A DNA stretch of 13,942 nt from Rubrobacter sp. (GTDB taxonomy: Bacteria; Actinomycetota; Rubrobacteria; Rubrobacterales; Rubrobacteraceae). This document shows positions 1-6,417 of this stretch, piece by piece (positions within the stretch are counted from its first letter, which is position 1; each line of letters begins with the position of its first letter). Under the pieces are notes generated by a model. It saw only the letters and a program-made list of their open reading frames with translations. It was not told the origin of the DNA and did not search any database. The position numbers and the translations under genes are program-made. Where the stretch lies: assembly GCA_013695335.1 (NCBI GenBank), contig JACDAR010000362.1:1-13942 (forward strand). The letters run 5' to 3'.

Positions 1-1901
1 CCGGGGATGGCGTTGATCGGGGTGATCGTCACACTGCCCGTATAGGTTGAGGCGTGGAGGGTGGTGCCGTCGCCCATCGCGAGCCCGACATGGGTGACGT
101 ACCCGCTACCGTCCTCGCTCCAGAAGACGAGGTCTCCGGCTTGCGGCGCCCCAGATACCGGGGTTCCGTAACCCCACTGCGCGCCGGGATCGTCTGGCAG
201 GGAGATTCCAACCTCAGAGTAGGCAAGCATCGTGAAACACGAGCAATCCTCGGCCTCGAAGGCCGCGCACGGTCCAGGGGGAGAAAGTACGTACGGCGTG
301 CCCATGTGCTCCCGTCCAGCCGCTATTACTGAGACACCAGATCCGGAACCCCCACCACCGCCACTCCGGGCGGCTGGCGATGTCGAAGCCGACGAAGATG
401 CAGACGCCGATGCCGAGGACGAAGCAGATTCCGAAGCTGAAGCCGATGCCGAAGCTGATGCCGATGCCGAAGCGGATGCCGAAGCGGATGCCGAGGGCGA
501 CGACGATGCCGAATCCGGATCTGACTTAGAAGGTGCTTCGGAAGCTGGCTCGGATGAAGCCGACGAAGATGCGGACGCTGATGCCGAGGACGAAGCGGAT
601 TCCGAAGCCGATGCGGATGCCGACGCGGCTTCTTCGGCGGACTTCTCGGCTTCACGGGCCGCCTGCAATTCTGCCTGACGCTCTGCCTGCAACTCGGCCT
701 GGCGTTCCGCCCGCAACTCTGCCTCACGCTCGGCCTGGCGCTGCGCCTCTGCTGCCGCCCTGGCCGCATCCCGGGCCGCGTCGGTCTTCGCCTGACGTTC
801 CGCTTCCACTTCCGCCTGAGCCTCCTCCCTGGCTGCGGCACGCTCTGCGGCGCGCTTTGCCTGTTTGGCTGCGGCGCGCGCTGCCTCCAGATCCGCCTGA
901 CGTTCGGCCTGCTTGGCCTCTCTGGCGGCGGAGATCTCAGCCCGGCGCTGCGCTGCCGCCGCCCTGGCTGCATCCCTGGCTGCGGCGCGCTGGGCGGCTG
1001 CCCGTTCGGCGGCTCGCTGCTCCGCGAGGGCCTGCTGGGCCGCTGCGCGTTCCAGGGCTGCTTGCTCGGCAGCTTCCTTCGCCTGCTTGCGATCTTCGCG
1101 TCCCTGGGCTCGCTGGGCCACGAGTTCGGCCCGACGCTGCGCCGCTTCAGCAGCGGCCTGGGCGGCGGCAGCCTGCTCGGCGGCTGCCCGCTCGTTCTTG
1201 AGGTGCTGTTTCGGAACCACGGGCTGGCGGACCTGCGCGACCTCCACGGTCGGCTGCACCACTGACCGCTCGCCAGCGGCCTGCTGCTTTGCCTGTATAG
1301 CCTTCCGCAGTTCTTCGTTCAGTGATTCGAGGTAAGTCTGGGCCTCTTGTTCGGCCTGGACCGCGCTCTTCTTCTCGGCCAGCGCCTTCTCGACGGCCTC
1401 GACCCGCTTCGCACGCCGGTCTTCGAACTCCTGCTTGCGATCCGCGAGCTCGTCGCGGGCCTGCATCACGCGGTCCACCTGTTCCCGTTCGTCGGCAAGA
1501 AGCTTCACCCAGACGTTGAGACGATCCGCGAACTCTGCGAAATCGTCGGTGCCGACCAGCACGTCTATGAAAGCCACGTTGCCGCTCTTGTACACCTGGG
1601 AAGCCCGATCCTCCAGATCCTTCTGCGCCACGTCGAGGTTCTGCTGGGCTGCGTCGAGGTCGTCGGAAGCGTCGTTAATCTCCACGTTTAGCCGGTTCAT
1701 CTCGGAGATGGAATGGCTGAATGCAGCGGCGGCGGTACTCTCCTTCACCCGGATCTCCATCAGCCGATCCTGGGCCTCCACGATGTCAGCCCTGGTGGAT
1801 TGGATCTCCTGCCTTGAATCCGCACTAGCCGATATGCCAGTGACAAGGATGAGCATGGAAACAACACTTAACAACACAGTGAGATGCACCCTTCGAGGCA
1901 T
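1..1901 (-). CDS. Secreted NlpC/P60 endopeptidase with PcsB-like coiled coil and Ser/Ala linker (3' end outside window)
   Basis: Likely cleaves peptidoglycan stem peptides outside the membrane. The frame is open from the ATG at 1901-1899 to the window edge (633 residues); AAGGAG at 1916-1911 lies 9 nt upstream and fixes the start. Residues 1-27 form a signal peptide ending near ISASA. Residues 28-200 are a coiled coil resembling the PcsB/CwlO N-terminal domain (RASQVYKSGN, then DVLVGTDDFAEF). About 210-420 is an Ala/Gln/Glu/Arg-rich helical stalk and 421-509 an almost pure Ser/Ala linker, then a Gly-rich hinge. The NlpC/P60 domain follows: C553 in DCSCF, H604 in THVGLA and H616 in LHAST form the expected Cys-His-His triad. 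Only the extreme C-terminus should be missing. The structured region upstream suggests control by a leader RNA. The enzyme family is clear; the exact bond cleaved is not. Confidence 0.93.
   Translation of the reverse strand, partial: MPRRVHLTVLLSVVSMLILVTGISASADSRQEIQSTRADIVEAQDRLMEIRVKESTAAAAFSHSISEMNRLNVEINDASDDLDAAQQNLDVAQKDLEDRASQVYKSGNVAFIDVLVGTDDFAEFADRLNVWVKLLADEREQVDRVMQARDELADRKQEFEDRRAKRVEAVEKALAEKKSAVQAEQEAQTYLESLNEELRKAIQAKQQAAGERSVVQPTVEVAQVRQPVVPKQHLKNERAAAEQAAAAQAAAEAAQRRAELVAQRAQGREDRKQAKEAAEQAALERAAAQQALAEQRAAERAAAQRAAARDAARAAAAQRRAEISAAREAKQAERQADLEAARAAAKQAKRAAERAAAREEAQAEVEAERQAKTDAARDAARAAAEAQRQAEREAELRAERQAELQAERQAELQAAREAEKSAEEAASASASASESASSSASASASSSASSEPASEAPSKSDPDSASSSPSASASASASASASASASASASESASSSASASASSSASTSPAARSGGGGGSGSGVSVIAAGREHMGTPYVLSPPGPCAAFEAEDCSCFTMLAYSEVGISLPDDPGAQWGYGTPVSGAPQAGDLVFWSEDGSGYVTHVGLAMGDGTTLHASTYTGSVTITPINAIP
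371..640. repeat. Ser/Ala-coding degenerate hexamer repeat with an in-frame internal duplication
   Basis: Degenerate TCN-GCN codon pairs on the minus strand encode the Ser/Ala linker of the NlpC/P60 protein (residues 421-509). Inside it, 385-440 and 556-611 are near-identical direct copies 171 bp (57 codons) apart. They differ at four positions (402, 408, 426 and 438 in the first copy), all third codon positions and all synonymous. The plus strand of the same DNA reads as an open Asp/Glu/Ala-rich frame, which I take as a shadow. Confidence 0.85.
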
Positions 1902-1978
1902 ACGCACGCTCTCCTTGCCGTCGCCTATGTGACTTTTTAAAGGGAATCTCTGTTAGAATCCCCCCTCCTAAGCGCGGA

Positions 1979-2007
1979 ACTCTAGTGACGCTTAAACGTT
2001 CGCGCAA
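1979..2007 (-). promoter_or_regulatory. Weak candidate promoter for the NlpC/P60 gene
   Basis: On the minus strand TTGCGC (2007-2002), a 17-nt spacer and TAGAGT (1984-1979) make a partial sigma-A match about 80 nt before the ATG. Each hexamer matches consensus only in part. If used, transcription would start downstream of the upstream terminator-like hairpin and bypass it. Confidence 0.25.
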
Positions 2008-2054
2008 TACCCTTAAATCCACTGAATATGCCCCTCTTCATACGAAAGTGGCGT

Positions 2055-2077
2055 AAATAAAAGGAAACTCCGTTTCC
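2055..2077 (-). terminator. Rho-independent terminator-like hairpin before the NlpC/P60 gene
   Basis: On the minus strand GGAAAC (2077-2072), loop GGA and GTTTCC (2068-2063) form a perfect 6-bp stem followed directly by TTTTATTT. It may end the four-gene operon that stops at 2264, or act as an attenuator in the NlpC/P60 leader. Complementary segments upstream (GTTTC at 2087-2083 and CCGTTTCC at 2169-2162) could pair with its 5' arm instead, which favours attenuation. The stem is short and A/T-rich, so terminator strength is uncertain. Confidence 0.6.
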
Positions 2078-2148
2078 CAGGCGAAACCAAATTTTAATAA
2101 AACTTAATATTTGCAATGGCCGCGAAAGGTATCCCTGTCATTTAACCT

Positions 2149-2234
2149 GAAAGTTTGCATCGGAAACGGGCGTCAAACGCAATATATGGCGGTCTCTTCA
2201 TGAGTGGCACCCAACATATTCCATGCAAACCTTC
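2149..2234 (-). ncRNA. Candidate structured leader RNA (three-way junction), class unknown
   Basis: On the minus strand, 2234-2223 pairs with 2160-2149 as a 12-bp helix (11 Watson-Crick pairs and one G-U). The G-U would be a C-A mismatch on the other strand, so the RNA is best read in the direction of the NlpC/P60 gene. Inside are two hairpins: GGTG (2211-2208) with CGCC (2191-2188) plus an inner CTC/GAG, and GCGT (2180-2177) with ACGC (2173-2170) around loop TTG. The last joining strand, CCGTTTCC at 2169-2162, is an 8-nt perfect complement of the terminator-hairpin arm at 2077-2070. A 3' stretch (TTTCAGG, then GACAGGG) loosely recalls glycine or c-di-GMP-I riboswitches, but neither core fits. 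I see no convincing promoter just upstream. No alignment was possible, so this rests on folding alone. Confidence 0.5.
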
Positions 2235-2263
2235 GATGTGAAGGTTGCTATCAATTCCAAGGT

Positions 2264-3022
2264 CTATCGGGCTTTACGAAGCGAGGCCAGAAGCTGACGA
2301 AAGTTGACGGCCACGAAAGAGAGGGCGATGAAAGGGAGGGCGGGGAGGGGTTGCCTGAGGATCAGGCCGCAGACCATGGCGAGGAGGGTGGCGGCGAGTC
2401 CGGCGGCCAGGGTGAGGGGATAGCGGAGGCCGAGAAGGCTGGCGGTAGCCGCGAACAGGGCGAGAAATATGAAGTCGCTGATACCGAGGGCGAATCCCGC
2501 AGGCTGGCCGAACGCAGGGAAGATGAGGAGGAGGAAGTCCAGCGCCGGGGAGCCCTCTCGGACGAGGGCGCGGGTTGGACCCGCGAACACTGAGAAAACG
2601 TCAGAGATCGTGGCTACGCCTGCGATCAGAAGCGCGACGCCAGGGGATGTGACGTACCGGGCCAGGGCGAAGGCGAGCGAGGCGGCGGCAACGAGCCTGA
2701 AGACGTTGGCGAAAAGTAGTGCCAGAAGAGTCAGGGCTCCGGCATCTTCGACCAGGACTTCGGGGCTGCTGAGAATAGCCGATAGTACGCCGAGTACGGC
2801 GGCCACGGCGCCGAGGGCAAGCATGGCAGGCGTCGGGAGGTCTTCCCACAGGGAAAGTAGCCCATGGAAAAAGAGGCCAACGCAAGCGAGGGTAAGCACG
2901 TAGGCTGAGATCTGCGCCCACAACGAGAAGCCTCCCCCACCAAGCGCCGGGAGGAGAAGCGTCGCGAAGGCCAGGGCCACGACCCCCGAGGCGGTTAGGA
3001 ATGTGGCGGCGCGGGATCTCAC
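2264..3022 (-). CDS. Presenilin/signal-peptide-peptidase-like intramembrane aspartyl protease
   Basis: A 252-residue hydrophobic protein with about eight or nine membrane segments. It carries the three landmarks of A22/presenilin-type proteases in the right order: a first catalytic-type Asp in TISDVFSVF (D141, the YD motif position, with Ser in place of Tyr), a second in LGISDFIF (D183, the GxGD motif position, with Ser in place of the second Gly), and LPALPF (PAL at 227-229) in the last segment. Two helices carrying Asp separated by a short loop, then a PAL helix, is the family layout. Such enzymes cut transmembrane segments of client proteins within the bilayer; the client here is unknown. 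The start is GTG, overlapping the upstream stop as GTGA, so translation is probably coupled. It is the last gene of the operon. A plain unknown membrane protein is the alternative if the motif match is chance. Confidence 0.75.
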   Translation of the reverse strand: MRSRAATFLTASGVVALAFATLLLPALGGGGFSLWAQISAYVLTLACVGLFFHGLLSLWEDLPTPAMLALGAVAAVLGVLSAILSSPEVLVEDAGALTLLALLFANVFRLVAAASLAFALARYVTSPGVALLIAGVATISDVFSVFAGPTRALVREGSPALDFLLLIFPAFGQPAGFALGISDFIFLALFAATASLLGLRYPLTLAAGLAATLLAMVCGLILRQPLPALPFIALSFVAVNFRQLLASLRKAR

Positions 3023-3552
3023 GCGCCGCCAGCCATCGCCGGTTCCCGGAGCGCGAGGAAAGCCCTCCAGAATCGCTTCTTCGCAGCCTCATTGTCGAGG
3101 GCAGGGGCGAGCGGGGGTAGGCTCAGGCCCGCCGTGCCAGCCGTCCAGGTGAACAGGGCGCCCACCGTGGCATCCGAGAACTGACGCCTGGCGAGTGGGT
3201 ATTGAATGGAATCTATCTCGCGCGTGGCATCGGGGCCGACCGCGACGAGGATGGAAGGCTCAGCGACGAGCAGCATCTCCCGAAGCAGGCCTGTCGATGA
3301 AGGTACGGCGTAGGCGTCGAGCCCCACGGAATCCAGGCTTCTTCGCAGGGCGTCCACGACGCGTGGCCCGACTGGCGATTCCACGACCAGCATCACGCCC
3401 GAGGTGGCATCCCCGAACGGAGGCGCGTGACCGTCTTTCTTCAGCTTTCTGGCGATGCGGGCCGCCTCGTTGGCGGTCTTGGCCCGATGTTCGGTGGCTG
3501 CACTCCTGCGGCCTTTGCGACCGTTGTCCGGCCCGCTATTTCCGGGTGGCAC
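3019..3552 (-). CDS. Small protein with a degenerate uracil-DNA-glycosylase-like pattern, function unknown
   Basis: 177 residues, GTG start, overlapping the phosphatidyltransferase gene by 17 nt and the presenilin-like gene by 4 nt. Residues 1-45 are basic and probably disordered. From about residue 53 the order resembles the uracil-DNA-glycosylase superfamily: a first strand then a loop (VMLVVESPVGP), a helix (VVDALRRSLDSVGLD), LREMLLVAEPSILVAVGPDA where these enzymes have a Pro-Ile-Val-aLG step, and a C-terminal SLPPLAPALDNEAAKKRFW where they have HPSPxxR before a K-x-x-W helix. The catalytic loop residues and the HPS histidine are not visible, so if related it has probably lost glycosylase chemistry. 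No Shine-Dalgarno is evident; translation is likely coupled. The coding call is firm; the kinship is a guess. Confidence 0.8.
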   Translation of the reverse strand: MPPGNSGPDNGRKGRRSAATEHRAKTANEAARIARKLKKDGHAPPFGDATSGVMLVVESPVGPRVVDALRRSLDSVGLDAYAVPSSTGLLREMLLVAEPSILVAVGPDATREIDSIQYPLARRQFSDATVGALFTWTAGTAGLSLPPLAPALDNEAAKKRFWRAFLALREPAMAGGA

Positions 3553-4138
3553 GATGGACGTGGATGATGCGCTGGGCTGTGGTAACGAGGGCGCCGGCGG
3601 CGACCAGCGAGACGCCGACCGTCAGGAAACCCGCGATCGCGCACAGTGAGAGGATCAGGACGCGCCCCGCGCGTTCGAGGAGCCCAACTTCGCAACGGAG
3701 GCCGAGCCCTTCGGCGCGGGCGCGAGAGTATGAAGTCAACAGCGAGAACGTCATAGCGATGCCTGAGATCAGTGCTCCATAAGGATGTCCCGTCGAGGCG
3801 TAGAAGAACAGGATGCCGACGAAGATCGCCGATTCTGAGAGCCGGTCCATGGTCGAATCCAGGAACGCGCCGAAGTCGCTCATGCGGTTGGATTCGCGGG
3901 CCACTGCCCCGTCAAGCGCATCGAAGAGCCCGGCCAAAAGCATCACGGCGCCTGCGATCTGCACCCTCCCCAGACCGAAGATCACGGCCGAAACCACAGC
4001 CAAGGTCCATCCCACGTGGGTCAGCGTATCGGGCCGGACGCGCATCGCTGTGAGCCGCCGCGCCAGCGGTTGGAGGAGTTGCCTGAAGGACTCCTCATAG
4101 GAAGACGAGCGCCTGGGTTCGCGGTGTGGCAGGCCCAA
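3536..4138 (-). CDS. CDP-alcohol phosphatidyltransferase (PgsA/phosphatidylinositol-phosphate-synthase-like)
   Basis: Transfers a phosphatidyl group from CDP-diacylglycerol to an alcohol head group at the cytoplasmic membrane. The 200-residue protein has about six membrane segments and an intact active-site signature: D73, D76, G77, A80, R81, G90, D94 and D98 (FDALDGAVAR, then FGAFLDSTMD), the metal- and CDP-binding aspartates. The N-terminal RPDTLTHVG is typical of the inositol-phosphate/glycerol-phosphate branch, but the acceptor cannot be read from sequence. The start is TTG at 4138-4136, chosen because AAGGA at 4150-4146 sits 7 nt upstream inside the 3' end of the permease gene and the next in-frame ATG (residue 32) would remove conserved sequence. 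It lies 3 nt after the permease stop, so the two are co-transcribed. Confidence 0.9.
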   Translation of the reverse strand: MGLPHREPRRSSSYEESFRQLLQPLARRLTAMRVRPDTLTHVGWTLAVVSAVIFGLGRVQIAGAVMLLAGLFDALDGAVARESNRMSDFGAFLDSTMDRLSESAIFVGILFFYASTGHPYGALISGIAMTFSLLTSYSRARAEGLGLRCEVGLLERAGRVLILSLCAIAGFLTVGVSLVAAGALVTTAQRIIHVHRATRK

Positions 4139-4141
4139 TCC

Positions 4142-5341
4142 CTATTCCTTCTCCGGCTCCGCGCCCACGCCAGCACCCTCTGGCTCATCCGAGGTTACTG
4201 CCTCGTCCTGGCTGTCGGTGTCAGTGGTCTCTGGCATGGAGAAGACCGGGGCATCCCTCCAGCGCTCGAAGACCAGCGTGCCGCCCAGGTAGCGCACGGA
4301 GGCCGAGATTATGGCGACAACTGGGACGGCGAACAGAGCGCCCACCAGCCCGTAGAGGGCCGTCGCCGAGAGCATGGCGAACATGACCCACAGCGGGTGC
4401 ACGCCCACGGAGCCGCCCATGATCCGGGGCACCAGAATATTCCCTTCGAGTTGCTGGGCCGCCAGGAAGAGACCGGCGACGATCAGGGCCTGCACGGGAC
4501 TATCCACCAGGGCCAGGATCACCGCTGGTATAGCGCCAAGGAAAGCTCCGAGGACCGGGATCAGCTCCGTCACGCTGACCCACACCCCGATTAGGAGCGC
4601 GTAATTGTCCGCGTAGCGTCCCCCGAAGAAGAAAGCTATCGCCCAGCCGATCATACCCATGACCACGCACAGAAAGAGCTGCGCCCGCAGGTACTTGACC
4701 AGCGTTCCTTCTACTGCCGCGAAGAGTTCCAATATCTGATCCCGCACCGTACCCGGTATCGTGCCGAGCACCGCCCGCAAAATCCTCTCCCGATCCAGCA
4801 GCAGATATATGGAGACTATGAGCATGAGAAAGAGGTTCAGAATCGTTCCGAAGATGCCGAAAACCCCACCGATGAACCCCAGGGCGGTCTTGAGTATGGT
4901 CCCTGCGGGGGGTACGTTGTCCTGGACGAACTGCAACATGGCGTCCTGGGCTTCCTGGTCCAGTTGGGCGGGTATCTGCTCTCCGAGATAGGGAACCTTC
5001 CTGGCCCGCTCCACTAGTTGCGTACCCGCGTTGATGATGGCCTCTGGCCGGTTGGCTATCATCCGCACCTGGTCAACGGCTGGGATGATCAATACCAGCA
5101 AGGCGGCGGTGACCGCCACCACCAGCACAGCGAACACCCCGAGTACCGCAACGACCCTTGGGATGCGCCACCTTTCGAGCCTCCTCACGAGGGGGTTGAG
5201 CGCGTAGGCCAGGATCGCTGCCATGAGGAAGGTGACGAGCACGCCGCTGATCTGGGGTACGAAAGTTACGAGCAGGAGGGCGCCGACGGCGAGCAGGACG
5301 TACTGCAAATATGTCGAGACTACCAGCTTCCTTGCGGACAC
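4142..5341 (-). CDS. AI-2E family permease (YdiK/PerM/TqsA-like)
   Basis: 399 residues with about eight membrane segments. It has the family pattern: paired N-terminal helices, ALNPLVRRLERW (48-58), a soluble segment at about 90-150, LIPVLGAFLGAIP (260-272), QQLEGNILVPRIMG (296-309) and GVHPLWV (313-319), then the last helices. Family members are proposed autoinducer-2 exporters, Na+/H+ antiporters or general permeases, so the substrate is open. The tail from about residue 370 is acidic and disordered, an add-on beyond the core. The start is GTG at 5341-5339 with GGGAGG 5 nt upstream. It is the first gene of the four-gene minus-strand operon, with an extended -10 promoter candidate at 5387-5379. 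Confidence 0.92.
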   Translation of the reverse strand: MSARKLVVSTYLQYVLLAVGALLLVTFVPQISGVLVTFLMAAILAYALNPLVRRLERWRIPRVVAVLGVFAVLVVAVTAALLVLIIPAVDQVRMIANRPEAIINAGTQLVERARKVPYLGEQIPAQLDQEAQDAMLQFVQDNVPPAGTILKTALGFIGGVFGIFGTILNLFLMLIVSIYLLLDRERILRAVLGTIPGTVRDQILELFAAVEGTLVKYLRAQLFLCVVMGMIGWAIAFFFGGRYADNYALLIGVWVSVTELIPVLGAFLGAIPAVILALVDSPVQALIVAGLFLAAQQLEGNILVPRIMGGSVGVHPLWVMFAMLSATALYGLVGALFAVPVVAIISASVRYLGGTLVFERWRDAPVFSMPETTDTDSQDEAVTSDEPEGAGVGAEPEKE

Positions 5342-5378
5342 TCGGGCCTCCCGTTGCGGGGGACGCTACTGCCACCCA

Positions 5379-5387
5379 AATATACCA
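5379..5387 (-). promoter_or_regulatory. Extended -10 promoter element for the permease operon
   Basis: The minus strand reads TGGTATATT (5387-5379), a TGn-extended -10 with five of six bases matching TATAAT. No good -35 lies 17 nt upstream (CGTCTC), as extended -10 promoters tolerate. The start would fall about 30 nt before the GTG at 5341. Confidence 0.5.
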
Positions 5388-5453
5388 GCCAGGACGTTGT
5401 GGAGACGACCCAATCGCCTTTCGGAAACCGCCGCGCCATCCTGACGAATCTAG

Positions 5454-5482
5454 TTTACAGCCACCATCCTCCTCTGTATAAT
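5454..5482 (+). promoter_or_regulatory. Near-consensus sigma-A promoter for the M23-like gene
   Basis: TTTACA (5454-5459), a 17-nt spacer and a perfect TATAAT (5477-5482). Expected transcription start is about 5488-5491, only 3-6 nt before the ATG at 5494. The mRNA would therefore be nearly leaderless for that ATG, or the translated start lies further on (see the small ORF at 5516). Confidence 0.8.
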
Positions 5483-5493
5483 CGCACCCCAGT

Positions 5494-6351
5494 ATGCAAG
5501 GGGGAGACCTGAGACGTGCCCAACATGTTGGGCATAGACGCAAAATCGAAGCAGTACCGTGGCGTCGGCGCCGTAGTCTCGCCACGTCCAGGCAGGACGC
5601 CAAGATTCCCCGCGACCCGTCCGAGCGGCTGAACGCCCGCAAGGTAAGGGAAGAGGAGCGGACGAGCCTCTTCCGGCGGCGGCGGGCTATAGCGATATTC
5701 GCCCTGCTGCTCGGCGTGCTGGCCCTAGTCCTTGCGATGATCGCGCAGAGTTCGTCTGGCGCTGCGGAGAACGAAGTCCCCATAGACCCGAACGCCGCCA
5801 ACCCCGACGCCGTGCTGGCGGAAGCGGACGGTATCCAGATTTCCACCCCCATCAGGCCAGCGAGCCTGACGGCTATCGCCTACCATCCCGAGGGCGACAC
5901 CCTCATCGAGTTGTCGCCACGGGGCAAGAACCTCTCCGCGAACCCGCTTGTGGGGCTGTTTGCGCTGGGCGCGGAGACCGAAGAGAACATCCAGTACAAC
6001 GTGATGGATAGGGCCGAACGATCTGGCCCCATGACCGGCGCCATGGACGTTGGGGCTGAGGCGGGCAGCGCCGTGTACTCGCCTGTATCTGGTGTGATCA
6101 CCTCTATCCGCCCTGACCCCATGGTGGAGGGCGCGAACGTAGTCGAGATAAAACCCAAGGACAATCCCAACGCCCGCGTCTCGGTCTCCCTGGTTCGAGA
6201 CATCAGCCCCGACACCGGCGTCGCCACGCCAGTGACTGCCGGGATGACCGAACTAGGCACTGTCGCCGACTCGGCGGCGGTCCTCGACACGCAACTCTCA
6301 GCCTACACGGACGACGCGGGCAACCACGTCACGGTCTCCGCGTTCCGCTAG
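5494..6351 (+). CDS. Single-pass membrane protein with a degenerate M23 (lysostaphin-like) domain
   Basis: 285 residues from the ATG at 5494. Residues 1-64 are strongly basic and cytoplasmic, 66-84 form one membrane segment, and the rest should be outside. Residues 170-283 follow the M23 barrel: AMDVGAEAGSAVYSPVSGVI (183-202) matches the HxGxDxGAxxGTPVxAxxdGxV block and GNHVTVS (276-282) the closing strand. The zinc-ligand histidines are not where the family has them (T181 at the first position, no YaHL equivalent near VSLVRD at 231-236); only D185 of the first site remains. It is therefore probably a binding, scaffolding or activator protein, not a hydrolase. The start is uncertain: codon bias favours another frame before about 5580. 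It is followed by the site-2 protease on the same strand. Confidence 0.8.
   Translation: MQGGDLRRAQHVGHRRKIEAVPWRRRRSLATSRQDAKIPRDPSERLNARKVREEERTSLFRRRRAIAIFALLLGVLALVLAMIAQSSSGAAENEVPIDPNAANPDAVLAEADGIQISTPIRPASLTAIAYHPEGDTLIELSPRGKNLSANPLVGLFALGAETEENIQYNVMDRAERSGPMTGAMDVGAEAGSAVYSPVSGVITSIRPDPMVEGANVVEIKPKDNPNARVSVSLVRDISPDTGVATPVTAGMTELGTVADSAAVLDTQLSAYTDDAGNHVTVSAFR
5516..5632 (+). CDS. Small out-of-frame ORF with a good ribosome binding site (leader peptide or true N-terminus)
   Basis: GTG at 5516 follows AAGGGGGAG by 8-9 nt, a far better initiation site than the ATG at 5494. It opens a 38-codon frame (MPNMLGIDAKSKQYRG at its start) ending at TGA 5630-5632 inside the M23-like gene. 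Its first about 20 codons look more like the local GC-rich third-position usage than the overlapping frame. It may be a leader peptide, or the true N-terminus separated from the rest by a frameshift near 5560-5600. It could also be chance. Confidence 0.35.
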   Translation: MPNMLGIDAKSKQYRGVGAVVSPRPGRTPRFPATRPSG

Positions 6352-6404
6352 CCACCAACCCGGCGGCTTTTCAGAGTCGTCCGTCTCCCGCGCTGGCCGT
6401 ATGT

Positions 6405-6410
6405 CATACT
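6405..6410 (+). promoter_or_regulatory. Possible -10 element for leaderless site-2 protease mRNA
   Basis: CATACT at 6405-6410 is a partial -10 match 7 nt before the ATG and no ribosome binding site intervenes. I see no good -35, so this is weak. Confidence 0.25.
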
Positions 6411-6417
6411 TGCGGCC

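Noticed and set aside
232..678. Plus-strand open frame very rich in Asp, Glu and Ala
   Set aside because: It is the complement of the Ser/Ala linker codons of the NlpC/P60 gene; the minus frame has a signal peptide, ribosome binding site and a catalytic domain, while this frame has none.
1937..1968. Apparent inverted repeat GGGAATC / GAATCCC before the NlpC/P60 gene
   Set aside because: It is a mirror repeat, not a reverse complement; only about four base pairs can form.
2125..2160. Glycine-riboswitch-like string (GCAAAC, TTTCAGG, GACAGGG) on the minus strand
   Set aside because: The conserved CGCCGAAGG core and the P3 hairpin are missing, and these bases are better explained as the 3' side of the 12-bp closing helix.
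2125..2170. Partial c-di-GMP-I (GEMM) similarity
   Set aside because: The GGGCAAACC strand and the second stem between the two conserved blocks are absent, so the class cannot be claimed.
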